This document shows, one piece after another, positions 1 to 11,712 of a stretch of 64,000 nt of DNA; the stretch's first letter is position 1, and every line of letters starts with the position of its first letter. The notes beneath the pieces are model-generated. The model searched no databases, was not told where the DNA came from, and saw nothing but the letters and a program-made list of their open reading frames with translations. The translations under genes and the position numbers were made by a program. The stretch lies in assembly GCA_947311845.1 (NCBI GenBank), contig CAMZMU010000062.1, positions 49,230,362 to 49,294,361 on the forward strand, in the 5' to 3' direction. The stretch comes from Poa pratensis. Lineage: Eukaryota > Streptophyta > Magnoliopsida > Poales > Poaceae.

Positions 1-766
1 ACCCAACCCGTAGAGTGTATGCATATGCATTGACAGAATTGCAACAAGAATTGCAACCAGAGTGCTGAGCCCAAGAGCTGCTGTGGAACTCTCCAGATCA
101 AGGTTTGTTTGTGACTGGGCTTATCATACAAAACTTGCTGGTTTCAGATGTGTTCTGATTCTCCCGTAGTTCCTCTGAAATTTTTAGATTTTCGAGCACG
201 CCATCCCTGCCCCATTACACTATGACAGTTCACATATCACAGTGACTGCTCTTGTGGGTGACTACTCTTGTTTGACATCAACATCACGACGCTGTCAATT
301 CACACATTTCCTAATTGCAGCAATATACCACAGTATCCCATTCTATCTTATTAAGGTCACTGACATATGTCAGCACGTGGCCTGATAGCATGGCCTTTAT
401 ATGATTGCCATGACGATGTAGAATAGGCAGAGAAAGGAATTGCAGCCACATCACCGCCTAGGGGAGCAGCTTTCAGCAAACTATTTAGTAGCCATGCAGG
501 CCATCAGAATAGATGTTGCCCTATGCTGCTATGCAAGCAATTTGTCTAGATGATCACTGGTGCGTGACAATCACCCCAGTTCACAAATCATAATCACGTA
601 CAGTTTGAGAAGATTCCCGAAAGGGGAGGAAGAAGAAAGAAAAGAACGTTCTACTTCTGGAAGGAAAGCGAGACAGATAAGAAAACACTAGCACAACGCG
701 CACAGGCAACAATCAACATGATGAGGCGCACAGCCAACTTGCGGAAGAGAAGGGGGGAGGACGTAC
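1..766. other. Left flank without an assigned gene
   Basis: I see no complete gene here. A 21-codon open stretch on the plus strand (3-65, stop 66-68) reads like a protein C-terminus (contains YALTELQQELQ) and could be the last exon of a plus-strand gene starting outside the window, but nothing else supports it. The part from about 600 to 766 lies directly downstream of the methyltransferase-like exon on the minus strand and should be intron, because a GTACGT donor sits at 766-761. Confidence 0.3.
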
Positions 767-1000
767 GCGCGGAGCCGCAGCCGATCATGAGGAGGCGCGA
801 GGCCGGCGGCACGAAGCGGCGGACGAAGGGGCGCAGCGCGGCGTAGCGCTGGTACCAGTCGTACGGCGCGCCGCCTCCTCCACGTACCGCGCGTCCCAGT
901 ACCCCGCCTCCCCGTAGCAGAACACCGTGCCGCCGCTCCTGGCGGCCCCCTCCTCGTCCTCCTCCGCCCCACGCGGCGACAGCGGCGACGACGACGACAT
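767..1000 (-). CDS. METTL13/eEF1A methyltransferase-like protein, first exon only
   Basis: The first exon appears to encode the N-terminus of a SAM-dependent class I methyltransferase of the plant METTL13-like (eEF1A lysine/N-terminal methyltransferase) family. The ATG is at 1000-998. The acidic/serine-rich start is followed by YGEAGYWDARYVEE, then in the next frame YDWYQRYAALRPFVRRF and the SAM-binding motif I LLMIGCGSA. A good donor (GTACGT) follows at 766. The two halves are joined only if one G is added in the G/C run near 873, so there is a one-base deletion, either real or a consensus error. Downstream exons are not visible between 1 and 760, so the gene is truncated here or continues beyond the window. 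Family assignment rests on remembered motif similarity. Confidence 0.6.
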
Positions 1001-2220
1001 CGCCCGGGGAAGGAGCGAGTGAGGTGGGGACGGATAGGGAGGGGAGGGGGGAGTATTAGGTGGTGGGCTGGGGGGGAGTGGGAGGAGCATCGGGATCGGT
1101 ACCGGTGTGCCCGAGCTTGGGACCAGCCGCCCGCCACCACACGTCGCCGTCGTCGCCAGCCGATGGGCATTTTATATTTTGAGGTGTTTTATGGTACCCT
1201 AATGAATAAGAGCCCTTCATTTTTGTCTATCCAATGGCTAAGAAGATTTCATACTAGTGCCAAAAAGTATTTTGAGGTGTTTTATGGTACCCTAATGACC
1301 AAACTAGGGTTGAGCATAACTAATTCAAAAAAAATCAAAAAAAGAAACTTGCGCACATGGTTTTCTAATGTTGTATACTAACGAGGAAAAAAAAATATAA
1401 ATATGATTTATATACATTTTTATGAAAAATCCTTAAATCAAGTGAGAGACCTCGAACACTTTCAAATGAGCATAATTAATTAAAAAATTCAAAAAATGAA
1501 GAAAACTGCGCACATAGTTTTCTTATGTCATATAGTAACGATAAAAAATATAAATTTGGTTTACATACATTTACACGAAAATGTCTTCACTCAAATGTGA
1601 AATGTTGAACAGAGTAGTATGGATTTGAAGGGAGAGAGTATGTGGGTTGAAATTTTTTGAAAATGAAAATTGTCAAAACCTCACCAAAGCTTCATTTTGG
1701 AGTGACTAAGATAGATTTGAGCTTATTTTTTCATTTTCATGTTTTAAACTTGATTTATTTATGAGTTGAAATTAAACCATTATTATTCAAAAGAAAATAA
1801 ATAATATCAAGATTAATTTAATAAATAGTGAGACTTCGGAATGACACTATATAGGTAGAATAGATGTCTAGGAAATTTATTTGGTTGATTTAGACAAGGT
1901 GGGAAAAAAACTTGCTTAGAAATGTGGCTGTTTACCCTACCTTTGGAGCTCATTTGAAACACATTTTTCAGGAGTTAGCAAAAGGCATCGGATTGATGAC
2001 CATTTAGATCAAACAAAGTGCATAATAGTTTGAAATCATTGCAACATCCAAGCTTAGCATAACACAAGTGGCATAAAAGTTTGAATTTTGGTTCAAATTT
2101 GAATTCAAATGACCAAGTTGTCATAACACGAATGGCAAATTATTACAACAACAGAAGTCGCAAATTATTACAACAACATCATTCCAAGTTATTACAACAA
2201 ATCAAGTTTCTTACAACATC
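1001..2220. other. AT-rich intergenic DNA with short direct repeats
   Basis: GC-rich 5' flank of the methyltransferase-like exon to about 1165, then AT-rich DNA. A 31-bp direct repeat (TATTTTGAGGTG...) occurs at 1173-1203 and 1268-1298. No coding signal was recognised. The 3' end of the Mutator-like element to the right must lie in or near here, but I could not find its terminal inverted repeat. Confidence 0.5.
1311..1600. repeat. Degenerate two-copy tandem repeat, period about 156 bp
   Basis: Unit 1 starts at 1311 (TGAGCATAACTAATT) and unit 2 at 1467 (TGAGCATAATTAATT). Both continue with CTGCGCACATAGTTTTC-like and ATATAAATNTGNTTTA-like blocks in the same order. The copies are clearly diverged. 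Confidence 0.6.
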
Positions 2221-2223
2221 ATT

Positions 2224-4977
2224 CTATTTATTTGGCCTCTTCTTACCGCGGGCACCACTTGGTTTCTTCTCCTTCTCAACTTGTACAGCAAGCAACTTGT
2301 TGATACTCTTTCTTTTCTTACCAAAACCACTAGGCCTACCCACAGCACGATCAAGAGGTTCAGTTTGGACAACATCAACAACATCTGGTTCAGTTTGCAC
2401 CACAGCAAGGTCCAGAACAGGTTCAGTTTGCACAACAACGTCCAGAACAAGTTCAGTTTGCACAGCAAGGTCCAGAATGGGTTCAATTTGCTCCTGTGCA
2501 TCCAGAACAGGTTTAGTTTGCTCCTGTGCATCCTGAACAGGTTCAGTTTGCTCCTGTGCATTCACAACAGGTTCAGTTTGTGAACTGAAACTTCTCTTCT
2601 TTCTACTACCACTGAGTCTTGCTTTTTTCTGTGGCCAGCATTGTTCAACAGCAAGAGGTGGGCCTTTTTCTGCACGCTTCCTTCTGAAAAATAAATCATA
2701 TCACTTGGTTAGACTGAAACAAGCAGCAAAAAATAAAAACAACACACAAACAACAAAATTAACATACTTTGGCCTTTCCGGAGTGTAACGGCATTTTGTG
2801 GAACCAATTCTATGCCCAAATTCCTCACACAACTTGCATCTATTTTTGTTACCTTTTTTAGGCCTTTTTGGCTTTCATGTTTATCTTTTTCCTTTTCTTA
2901 CTACTCCCACCTTTCTCAAACTAAGCTTTGAATCTGCTCTGTTTGGGCCTCCCAGCCTTTCTTCTAGTGAGGGGTGGACACATGAAAAATTCAAATTCCA
3001 CCTCAGGCCACTGCGATTGGTCTGTCAGTGATGGAATTGGAGTTGCATATGCAGCCCTGAATCTTTGCATCGAGTAATAATCATGCAAATATGGGTGCAT
3101 ATTTAACTTGGGTTTAGATGCCAAAAAAATTATGGCATGCTCACATGGTTTTCCAGTGTGTTGCCACTCTAGGCAGGTGCATTCATGCAAATCAGTGTCA
3201 ACAACATGCCTCTTGCCACTCTTTGTATCTCTAACTTCAGCACCCCATAATGAAGATTTCTCAACAGATAGATGTGAAAGCTTTCTGCTCCTGTTGACCA
3301 CTTGTTGTACCACTGCCGGAAGCTTATCCCCTTCCAAAATCTCACCAATTCTTCTTCTCAATTCTCACAAGTGCATGATCATGATCCTGATTTGGTCCAC
3401 CATGTCATGCACAGGCAAGTCTTTCAACTCTTTCACCTTGTTGTTGAAACTTTTTGCCAAGTTGTTGTTGATATGATCGCACTTGATTGCAGTATAAAAA
3501 CCTGACCTATACCATAACAACGAATGGTAGGTGTTCAACCATGAAGCAAAATCATTCTCACTACATGCTGCCATTATCTTACCAAGGTGATAGGAATGTG
3601 TCTGTGTGGTGTAAGCTCTTGCTGCCGGCAGCATGCGCCCAAATTTTTCTCCTCTGATTTTTTTTATCAGATTCATCCACATATGGCCAAAGCACTCCCT
3701 CTGCTCAGCATGAGGGAAAACAATCTTCACTGCATTTTCTAGCCCTTTACATGCATCCGTGTGGATGACCAAAGGTGATACTGACCCTAGGCATCTTTTC
3801 AACTGCATCATGAACCATGTCCATGATGCCTCTGTCTCTGACTGAAACATTCCAATGGCAACAGGAAACATCCAGTTGTGTTCATCAAGAGCATTACATG
3901 CTGCCAACTGACCATTCCACTTTCCAGTCAAAAAAGATGAGTCGATGCTCAAATATGGACGACACCCTGCTTTAAATCCATCTATGCAAGGCTTTAAACA
4001 TATAATTTTTTTGCTGAAATAAACCTTGCCATCCTCTTTTACCTCAGTATCTATCTCCACCACACTGTCAGGTGACCTCTTCTCCACCTCTGCTTTAAAA
4101 CTATACAACATCCTAAATGTATTTGCCCAATCACCATATAATGCTTTCATTGCCCTTTGTTTTGCCTTCCACACTGTGGTATATTTCAGCACAATGGGAT
4201 ACATCTTTTCCAGGTCAACTTTAAGTCTATTTGCTGTAGTGTTTGGTGTCTTGGCTAAAATAGGAGTAATCTTTTGTGTAATCCAAAGCTGTGATGTCAT
4301 ACTTGAAACTTGTTGTGAACTGCTCATACATGTATGCTCATGTGGGATTTGATTTACCCTGATTGTATGGCCATCAGGTTGTCGTCTAGCAGATATGTAC
4401 CACTTGCAAGGTTTGGCACCTCCATCATAACCTTGGCACCTAGCATAAAATTTCTTTCGATCAGTCCACATAGTCTTGGTCTCAAACTCATGTTTCACTG
4501 CATAGGTCTTGAAACACATCATAAACTCATCCATGTTTGGCCACATCTTCCCACCTCAATGACAGGGTTTTCTTTTTTCATACACATGCACCAGCTCATC
4601 AGCATGTGCATCATCTACATCATCTGCAGCATCTAACATCAACTCTCCATCCACTTCTTCATGGCCTGAATTTGTGTTAGCATCAGCAGGCAAAGTAGTG
4701 TCATCCTTCTCCTTATCTCTGTCATCAACTGGAATTCCAAACATTTCGGCCATCTTAGTGTCAGCTATTGGTGCAATGACCAAATCTGTGCGTTCAGCTA
4801 ATTCTACTAAATTCCAATCAACAACAACCTTCCTAGCATCATGGCAACCCTGTTCTGCATCTGCAGCAGCCCTGTTTCTTCACATATCACTGTCAGTTCA
4901 GCAAACATTGGCAACAACGTCTGCTTCTCTGCAGCCCACTCAGCATCTGCCATCTGTGAAGCCATCTTTGATGGCAC
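2224..4977 (-). pseudogene. MuDR-type (MULE) transposase, central and C-terminal part
   Basis: This is the larger part of a mudrA-like transposase. The MuDR N-terminal domain starts in the block at 14714-15161, across the inserted Ty3 element. In order on the minus strand: a diverged acidic linker (4556-4977), the plant MuDR DNA-binding region (about 4300-4546), the MULE transposase core with LSIDSSFLTG and IHTDACKGLENA as the two D-containing motifs and a C-x2-H pair (CFGH), a SWIM zinc finger (CTCLEW...CEH, about 3140-3200), and a zinc knuckle (CKLCEEFGHRIGSTKC, about 2790-2840). After an apparent intron (about 2690-2770) a repetitive C-terminus follows. The frame is broken by TGA codons near 4553 and 3362, each one C-to-T change from CGA, and by a shift near 4800. 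The element is inactive as read. Confidence 0.85.
2380..2592 (-). repeat. Coding minisatellite in MULE transposase C-terminus
   Basis: About seven imperfect units of roughly 30 bp encode a repeated decapeptide of the type AQEQTEPVLD or VVQTEPVLD. The array sits between the zinc knuckle and the basic C-terminal tail. The units are degenerate but stay in frame. Confidence 0.8.
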
Positions 4978-4982
4978 ATAAC

Positions 4983-6505
4983 TGATGACTCCCAAGTGCA
5001 GGAGATCAATTGTAGTACCTTTCGAATAGAAAAGGTTGTCGAACCCACGAGGAGCTGAAGGTATTGGTTATTAGAAATGATAAATAGACAATAAAAGATG
5101 CAAGTGTTTTTGGTATTTTCGATTGTATAATTGCAAGACAGTGACAATGCAGCATAAATGGTAACAAGTAAAAGCTCTCAAAGAGAGAGAAAGCCCAATC
5201 CTCTATGTGTAAGAGGACAAGCTCAAGTGATGTGTAACTTATATGTGGAAAACGTTCCCGAGGGCGGCATGGATATTGCTAGGCATATAGATTTATTAAA
5301 CAACACGTTGAATATCTTGTCTAGTTTTAATCTTCTTCGGACGGAGCTATTATTAGGTACAGCTAAATAAATAGACTAAACCCCTTATGATGGATCATGT
5401 GGCCAATTAAATGACAGCACAAGAATTATTAAGATATAAAATCCCACCATAGCATTACGCTCTAGGTCCCCGATACTAATACCCCGTAAAGTAACTTAAT
5501 GATTCGGTCTCAGGCTTTCGTGTCCTCCCAAGTCTCCCTCACGCCATTACACTACGGTGTTCTCCTATGAGCCCATATAGGTGAAGTGTTGTGCAGTCGA
5601 CGTTCGCACAACACCATCATAGAATCACACAAAAAGATAAACACTAGACAAAATACCAACACATGTCATATATAAATCATTGCCAATTCATCCTATGCCC
5701 TCAGGAACATACGGGAACTACTCACAACGTGCAAACATGGTGATATTCAGTGGCATAAGTGGTACAACACAATCTGAAAATATAACTTCACCACCAAATA
5801 ATGACAAGTACTCAATCACAAACATGAATAGTAGCACAAGACAAGTATCTAGGGTATAGCAACTCTCAAACTACGAGGGGGACGGAGTGGATCACGGAGA
5901 TGATGATGGAGATGGTGCTGGTCTTGGTGATGGTGATGATGTAGAGGCCTCCTCCCACGCCAAGGAGGAGAGGTGATGACGATGACGATGATTTCCCCCT
6001 TCTCCGGAGCTCCGGAGCAGCAGGATCTGATCCCCCTCGGAGGGAATCAGGAGTTTCGCCGCCGCCGCGACCTCGGATAGTCTCGTAAAAATTAGGGCGT
6101 TACTTTTCGGGCGAGACGGAGACCTCGTTAAAAAGCCCCAGGCGAGGAAGTGCCCGAGGCTCCATTTGGTGGGTCCCACGCGGTCAGGGAATCTGGCCGC
6201 GTGGGCCCACCCATTTTGGGCCTCGTGGCCTTCCTCGCTTGCTTCTTCTTCCCTCTGGTGTTCTCCCGAAGAAAAACCAGCTGTGCAATTTTCCTTTTAT
6301 TAATTGGGCCTTCGTAGCTCCTGAAACATAAAAACAAGAAAAAGGAGGTTTTCTGCCTCCCAGAAATTAAATACTAAAAATAGGGACTTTGTAGGAAAGT
6401 CCCCTAAATCATCTAAAACATGTAAAAACAATGATATATAATGCAAATAACATCCTAATATGGTGGTATAAGTGGTATAAATGATGATATAAAATGCACG
6501 TATCA
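4983..6505 (-). repeat. 3' LTR of Athila-type element
   Basis: 1523 bp direct repeat of 13195-14708. Differences are few: for example an 8-bp segment near 5385 is present here and absent in the other copy, and there are small changes near 5155 and 6315. A GC-rich hairpin-forming palindrome lies at 6171-6208. No clear TATA box was found in this LTR. Confidence 0.93.
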
Positions 6506-6520
6506 ACTCCCCCAAGCTTA
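6506..6520 (-). promoter_or_regulatory. Polypurine tract of Athila-type element
   Basis: On the minus strand AAGCTTGGGGGAGT lies directly next to the 3' LTR, the expected plus-strand primer site. Confidence 0.8.
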
Positions 6521-7491
6521 AACCCTTACTTGTCCTCAAGTAAGTAAGGACATAGATCATTACATGCATCAATGGACTTATGGTTGATAAATAAATACGA
6601 GCATTGTATCATCATCATATTCAATTGCAATGTAAGATTAATGAATTAAAACTCATACACATAAGGGCAGCATAAGTAGAAGCTCTAGCAATCACCCCTT
6701 ACACTTTGAAAGCAAATAACCATTGTATGTTGGACAATTGAATCACACTATTTTTAACATGCTTTTGCTCTTATGGCTAGCATCATAATGTTTAATACTT
6801 TACTGAAGTTTAAAGACAAGATAAACTCTCATTGGATAACAAGTTAAAGAATACAAATGAAAAGACAGATATAAAATTATTTGCACCCTTGCTTCACTAG
6901 TAACTAGTGCAAACTTTAGTCATGGATGTTTCAATCAAGTTCTTATGCTCAAACAACCTTTATCTCACACTTTCCATGGCTAACCGAATCCTCGGGTGCC
7001 TTCCTTTCATACACTTTACAAGAGCATAAGTATTGACACATCCATGATCATTCATTTGCTCAAAAGATACTAGATTCTAACAAGAGTGTTTCATATCCTT
7101 TTCATTAACTATTCCCAACTTTTTATGCTACAAGACTATATCTCAACCTTAAACTTATTAATTCTCAAGTCATAATGACTCACTCTTTTCTTATTTATAT
7201 TGAGCTAGATTCTACAATTGTCCAACATACTCAAGTTAATTAAATTCAAGGCAAGATGTGACTGAAACCTCTAAAATAAACCACGCTCATTTGCATGAGT
7301 GTTACCCATAAATCTCCAAACAAGAGAATCATGGATGACACCATACTTTAATATTCATTGATAAACCATAAGATAGGGATACATGATAATGCTCCATGAG
7401 CTCACACAAGCCTAAAAGAGATTGATAACTAAATGATAAAAGCAAAACACACCATGACTAGATAGATATGATAAACTAGTAAAGATAAAGA
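6521..7491 (-). other. Non-coding spacer between accessory ORF and 3' LTR
   Basis: About 970 bp of AT-rich DNA without an open frame of note. Its right end, at the stop of the accessory ORF, carries a second copy of the PPT-like AAGCTTGGGGGAGTT motif (about 7501-7516). Confidence 0.6.
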
Positions 7492-8058
7492 CTAGGTGGA
7501 ACTCCCCCAAGCTTGACGTTCTGCCAGTGCTTTCTCTGCTGCAGCCTCTTCTTTCTCATATTCTTCCTCCCATTCAGCCCTCTTCCATGGGAAAGGCCTC
7601 CCATTGTAGAAGGAGTTAGGTGGATCATTATACCTGAGGGTAGCAGCTGCTGCAATCTTCTTGAAGCGCTCTTCATACTCACAGTTTTGATTTTCCACAT
7701 CCCACAGTAGAGCTTGATGCTTGTCCAACTCAGATGTGACATGTAGATACCTCTTCTCCAAGTCCTCCAGCCTCTCCTTGTACTCTTCAACCTTCTTCTC
7801 CAGCTCCAGGTTCATGAAGTGATGAGCATCAAGGCTGCGTTCAACAACAGTATTATACCTGAAGATCTTCTGTTCCAGGTCCTCCAGCCTCTCCTCCACC
7901 GTGCCAATGATCTTGGGAGCCTTCACCTCCTCTATGAGCATCGCGCCCTCCTTGAAGGACAAGGTCTTCATTGGTGCCATCACGGAGTTGAGGTAGCGGT
8001 TCACAACACCTCCCTTGGGGAAGCTCTCCCCCTCATGATCGGATCCGGAGCTAGACAT
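7492..8058 (-). CDS. Accessory coiled-coil protein of Athila-type element (env position)
   Basis: This is an intact 188-residue ORF located between integrase and the 3' LTR, where Athila elements may carry an env-like gene. I do not recognise the protein. There is no signal peptide or membrane segment. Residues about 50-140 are rich in E/K/L heptads (VEERLEDLEQKIF, LELEKKVEEYKERLEDLEKR) and should form a long coiled coil. The C-terminus is acidic and alanine-rich (EEEYEKEEAAAEKALAER). The ATG at 8058 is the first in frame and follows a plausible promoter with a TATA-like box at 8141-8149. It is uninterrupted while gag-pol is broken. A structural, Gag-like or host-interaction role is possible but unproven. 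Confidence 0.7.
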   Translation of the reverse strand: MSSSGSDHEGESFPKGGVVNRYLNSVMAPMKTLSFKEGAMLIEEVKAPKIIGTVEERLEDLEQKIFRYNTVVERSLDAHHFMNLELEKKVEEYKERLEDLEKRYLHVTSELDKHQALLWDVENQNCEYEERFKKIAAAATLRYNDPPNSFYNGRPFPWKRAEWEEEYEKEEAAAEKALAERQAWGSST

Positions 8059-8136
8059 GGCTAAAACCTGACAGACAGAAACAGCAAAAGCAAAGATCGC
8101 TCGAGAACGCTCGGTGCGAGATTAGATCAACGAAAA

Positions 8137-8345
8137 GGGGTATATATTGACGGTTTTTAGGTCAAGACGAAGCGTCGGAGTCGAAAACGAGACGAACGGG
8201 ACTCCGAGGGGCAAAAGGAGTGGGCCCACGCGGCAGGGAATCTGGCCGCGTGGGACCCCCTCTTTTCCTTCTCGGCTCCGTCCGTCCAGTTTTCTTGTCC
8301 CACACGTTAATTTCCATAAAAAATGATGTCCGTAAAATATTACGC
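8137..8345 (-). promoter_or_regulatory. Internal LTR-like (U3) promoter upstream of accessory ORF
   Basis: Read on the minus strand, this segment has the same order of elements as the U3 of the non-autonomous LTR element at 23566-28928. It has a CACGCGGCC...GGCCGCGTGGG-type palindrome (8222-8258), a CTCCGAGG/GACTCCG stretch, GTCTTGACCTAAAAAC (8155-8170), then a TATA-like AATATATACC (8139-8149) about 85 bp before the ATG. The palindrome core CAGGGAATCTGGCCGCGTGG is shared with the element's own LTRs. It is inferred to be an LTR-derived internal promoter. Confidence 0.6.
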
Positions 8346-8380
8346 AATTCCGAGAAACTTTCCAGAGTAAAAGTTACCTT

Positions 8381-9586
8381 TTATTGATTTTGGATTTCTG
8401 AAACTGCAAACTTCTTTGCAATTACCTCCTCCGGTGTCTGTAAAATGAATTCCTCCACCTTTCCAATGAAGCTTTTTCCTGCAATATAATGTTTAAGGCG
8501 TTGTCCATTAACCACATGAGGTTTACCTTTCATATCACCATGAAGACGGATAGCTCCTGAACGGTATACTTCCTGTATCACTAATGGTCCCTGCCACTTT
8601 GAAGCTAACTTACCTGCAGAAAACTTGAAACGAGAGTTGTATAATAGCACTTGATCACCTACTTTGAATTCTTTCTTTTTAATTTTCTTGTCATGCCAAA
8701 TCTTAACTTTTTCTTTAAACATCCTGGCACTTTCATAAGCTTCATTTCTCCATTCATCTAGTAGGTTTAAATCAAGAATTCTCTTCTCTCCAGCAGTTTT
8801 AAAATCAAAGTTCAATTGTTTAATAGCCCATCTAGCTTTATGTTCTAATTCAACAGGTAAATGACAAGCTTTTCCATAAACCATTTTATAAGGAGACATT
8901 CCCATAGGATTTTTAAAAGCAGTTCTATAAGCCCATAATGCATCGTTAATTTTAAGTGGCCAATCAGACCTAGACTTATTCACTGTCTTTTCCAAAATGA
9001 GTTTAATTTCCCTATTACTTAATTCAACTTGTCCACTAGTTTGGGGATGATAAGGTGATGCAATTCTATGGTTAACATCATATTTTGCCAAAGTTTTCCT
9101 AAGAATACCATGTAAGAAATGAGAACCACCATCAGTAATTAAAAACCTAGGAACACCAAACCTGGGGAAAATGATGTCCTGAAGCATCTTCATTGCCGTG
9201 GCATGATCTGCACTTTTGGTTGGAATTGCTTCCACCCACTTTGTAACATAATCCACTGCAACCAAAATATGAGTATGCTTTGTCTTTGATTCGGGGAAAG
9301 GTCCCATAAAGTCAAAACCCCACACATCAAATGGTTCAAGTGGTAAGGAATAGTTCATAGGCATTTCATTTCTCCTACCAATATTTCCTACTCTTTGACA
9401 TTTATCACAAGATTTAACATATTCAGCACAATCCTTAAATAAAGTAGGCCAATAAAAACCAGACTGTAATACCTTTGCACCTGTACGATCTCCTGCATGA
9501 TGTCCTCCATAGGGACTGTCATGACAATCTCTTATAATAGCCTGTTGTTCATACTCAGGTACACAACGTCTAATAATACCATCCAC
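8381..9586 (-). pseudogene. Athila-type integrase domain
   Basis: This block encodes the integrase part of the polyprotein: a zinc-binding HHCC segment ([12 protein letters not shown] ... CDKCQRVG), the catalytic core with D in [11 protein letters not shown] in LITDGGSHF and E in [10 protein letters not shown], and a C-terminal domain ([15 protein letters not shown]...SKWQGP). All three catalytic acids are present. The frame is shifted relative to the RNase H block at about 9590, so it is not continuous with the rest of pol. Confidence 0.9.
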
Positions 9587-9589
9587 ACT

Positions 9590-10290
9590 CTTCTTATAAA
9601 GAAAAGGATCATCCCAAAATAATGTCTAAGATCATAAAAGAATTTCTTTCTTTGTTGAGTAGTGAAGTGTGGAGGTAAAACTTTACCAACAATAAAATTT
9701 GCATAATTGGCAAACCATGGAGATGCAACTTTAGCACTAGAAACATTAACAATTGCAAGTTGTTCATTAACAAAGCTATCATTAATAGGAATAGGATCAT
9801 CAGGTATATTTTCCATTCTAGAAAGATGATCAGCTACTTGATTATCTTCCCCTTTCCTATCAACAATGTGTAAATCAAATTCTTGCAATAGAAGTACCCA
9901 TCTTATTAATCTAGGCTTAGCATCTTTCTTATGCATTAAGTATTTAATGGCAGAATGATCAGTATGCAATGTGACTTTCGAATCAGTAATATAAGGTCTA
10001 AACTTGTCACAAGCAAATAGCACTGCTAAAAATTCTTTTTCAGTTGTGGCATAATTCCTTTGAGCAGCATCAAGTGTTCTACTAGCATAATAAATAACAT
10101 TCAGTTTCTTATCAACACGTTGGCCCAAAACAGCCCCAACTGCATAATCACTAGCATCACACATAATTTCAAAAGGCAATTCCAATCAGGAGGTTGAATA
10201 ATAGGAGCACTTATTAAAGCATTCTTCAAAATATTAAAGGACTCAATGCAATCATCATTAAAAGAGAAAGGAACATCCTTTTGCAAAAGA
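9590..10290 (-). pseudogene. Athila-type RNase H domain
   Basis: RNase H of the Ty3 polyprotein: [43 protein letters not shown] and [10 protein letters not shown] carry the usual acidic residues. A frame change near 10185 separates it from the RT connection segment (FNDDCIESFNILKNAL) and another separates it from integrase. Confidence 0.9.
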
Positions 10291-10431
10291 TTGGTTAGGG
10301 TTTTGATATTTTGGAGAAATCTTTAATAAACCTACGGTAAAAACCTGCATGCCCAAGAAAACTTCTTATACCTTTGAGATCCCTTGGGAATGGGAGCTTT
10401 TCAATAGCTTCTATCTTTGCTGGGTCAACTT

Positions 10432-11712
10432 CTATTCCTTTCCAGAAATCTTATGCCCAAGAACAATACCTTCAGTAACCATGAAGTGACACTTCTCCCA
10501 GTTTAAAACTAAGTGTTGGTCTTCACAACGCTGCAAAACTTTGTTAAGGTTGAACAAGCAATTATCGAAGGAAGTACCATACACAGAAAAATCATCCATA
10601 AAGACTTCCATTATCTTTTCAATATAATCAGCAAATATAGCATTCATGCATCTTTGAAAAGTAGCAGGAGCATTGCACAAACCGAATGGCATTCTCCTAT
10701 AAGCAAATGTACCAAATGGACATGTAAAAGTGGTTTTCTCTTGATCATCTTTATGAACAGGAATTTGGGAGAAACCTGAATAACCATCTAAATAGCAAAA
10801 GTGAGAGTGTTTAGATAACCTTTCTAACATTTGATCAATAAATGGCAATGGGTAATGATCTTTACGAGTTGCTTTGTTTAACTTCCTGAAATCAATACAC
10901 ATTCTATAACCAACAACAGTGCGTTGAGCTACAAGTTCATCCTCATCATTTGGAACAACAGTCATTCCACCCTTTTTAGGAACACAATGAACAGGACTAA
11001 CCCACTTACTATCAGCTATGGGATAAATGATACCAGCTTCAATAAGTCTTATTACCTCTTTCCTTACCACTTCCTTCATTTTTGGATGGAGACGGCGTTG
11101 ATAATCAACAACAGGTTTTGCATCCTCTTCCAAATTAATTTTATGCATACATAGAGCTGGGCTTATACCTTTAAGATCATCAAGAGAGTATCCAATGGCT
11201 GGTCGGTGAGCTTTAAGCACATCAAGTAATTTCTCTTCTTCTTCAGCTGAAAGGTTAGCACTAATAATGACAGGATATATGCTCTTCTCATCCAAATATG
11301 CATATTTCAGATTTGTAGGCAAAGGTTTTAATTCAAAGCTAGGATCCCCTTTAGGTGGTGGTAGCACTCCTAAATTATCAGGTGGGATATGCAATTGTAA
11401 TTGTGGTGGCTGTTGTGAAAGTATTTGTTCTAAAGCATCTTTTTCTTCTTCATTAAATGGTTCATCTTGATTAAGCATGTATCTTTCCACCACGTCTGTT
11501 GAAGCTACAGCTACATGAGCAAGAGTTTCAATTACATCTTCAGAAAATGGCTCTTTCTTTGAATGCTTATCAGAAAATTTAGAAAAGTTGAATGCAAGTT
11601 TTTCTCCAGCACAATTAATAAACACTTTCTCTTTAAGCAAATCAATTTCAGCACCAACAGTATGTAAGAAAGGTCTACCAAAATGATAGGACAAAATGAA
11701 TCTTGAGGGCAA
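10432..11712 (-). pseudogene. Athila-type reverse transcriptase domain
   Basis: Open block with the RT fingers/palm: KWVSPVHCVPKKGG, GYRMCIDFRKLNKATRKDHY, the fingers segment FGTFAYRRMPFGLCNAPATFQ and the active site FMDDFSVYG. The upstream part (AGEKLAFNFSKF...) joins the protease end of the gag block through a frameshift near 11705. Another frameshift follows near 10430. Confidence 0.92.

Noticed and set aside
688..1170. 160-codon arginine-rich minus-strand frame
   Set aside because: It overlaps the methyltransferase-like exon in another frame. Its composition reflects GC-rich DNA.
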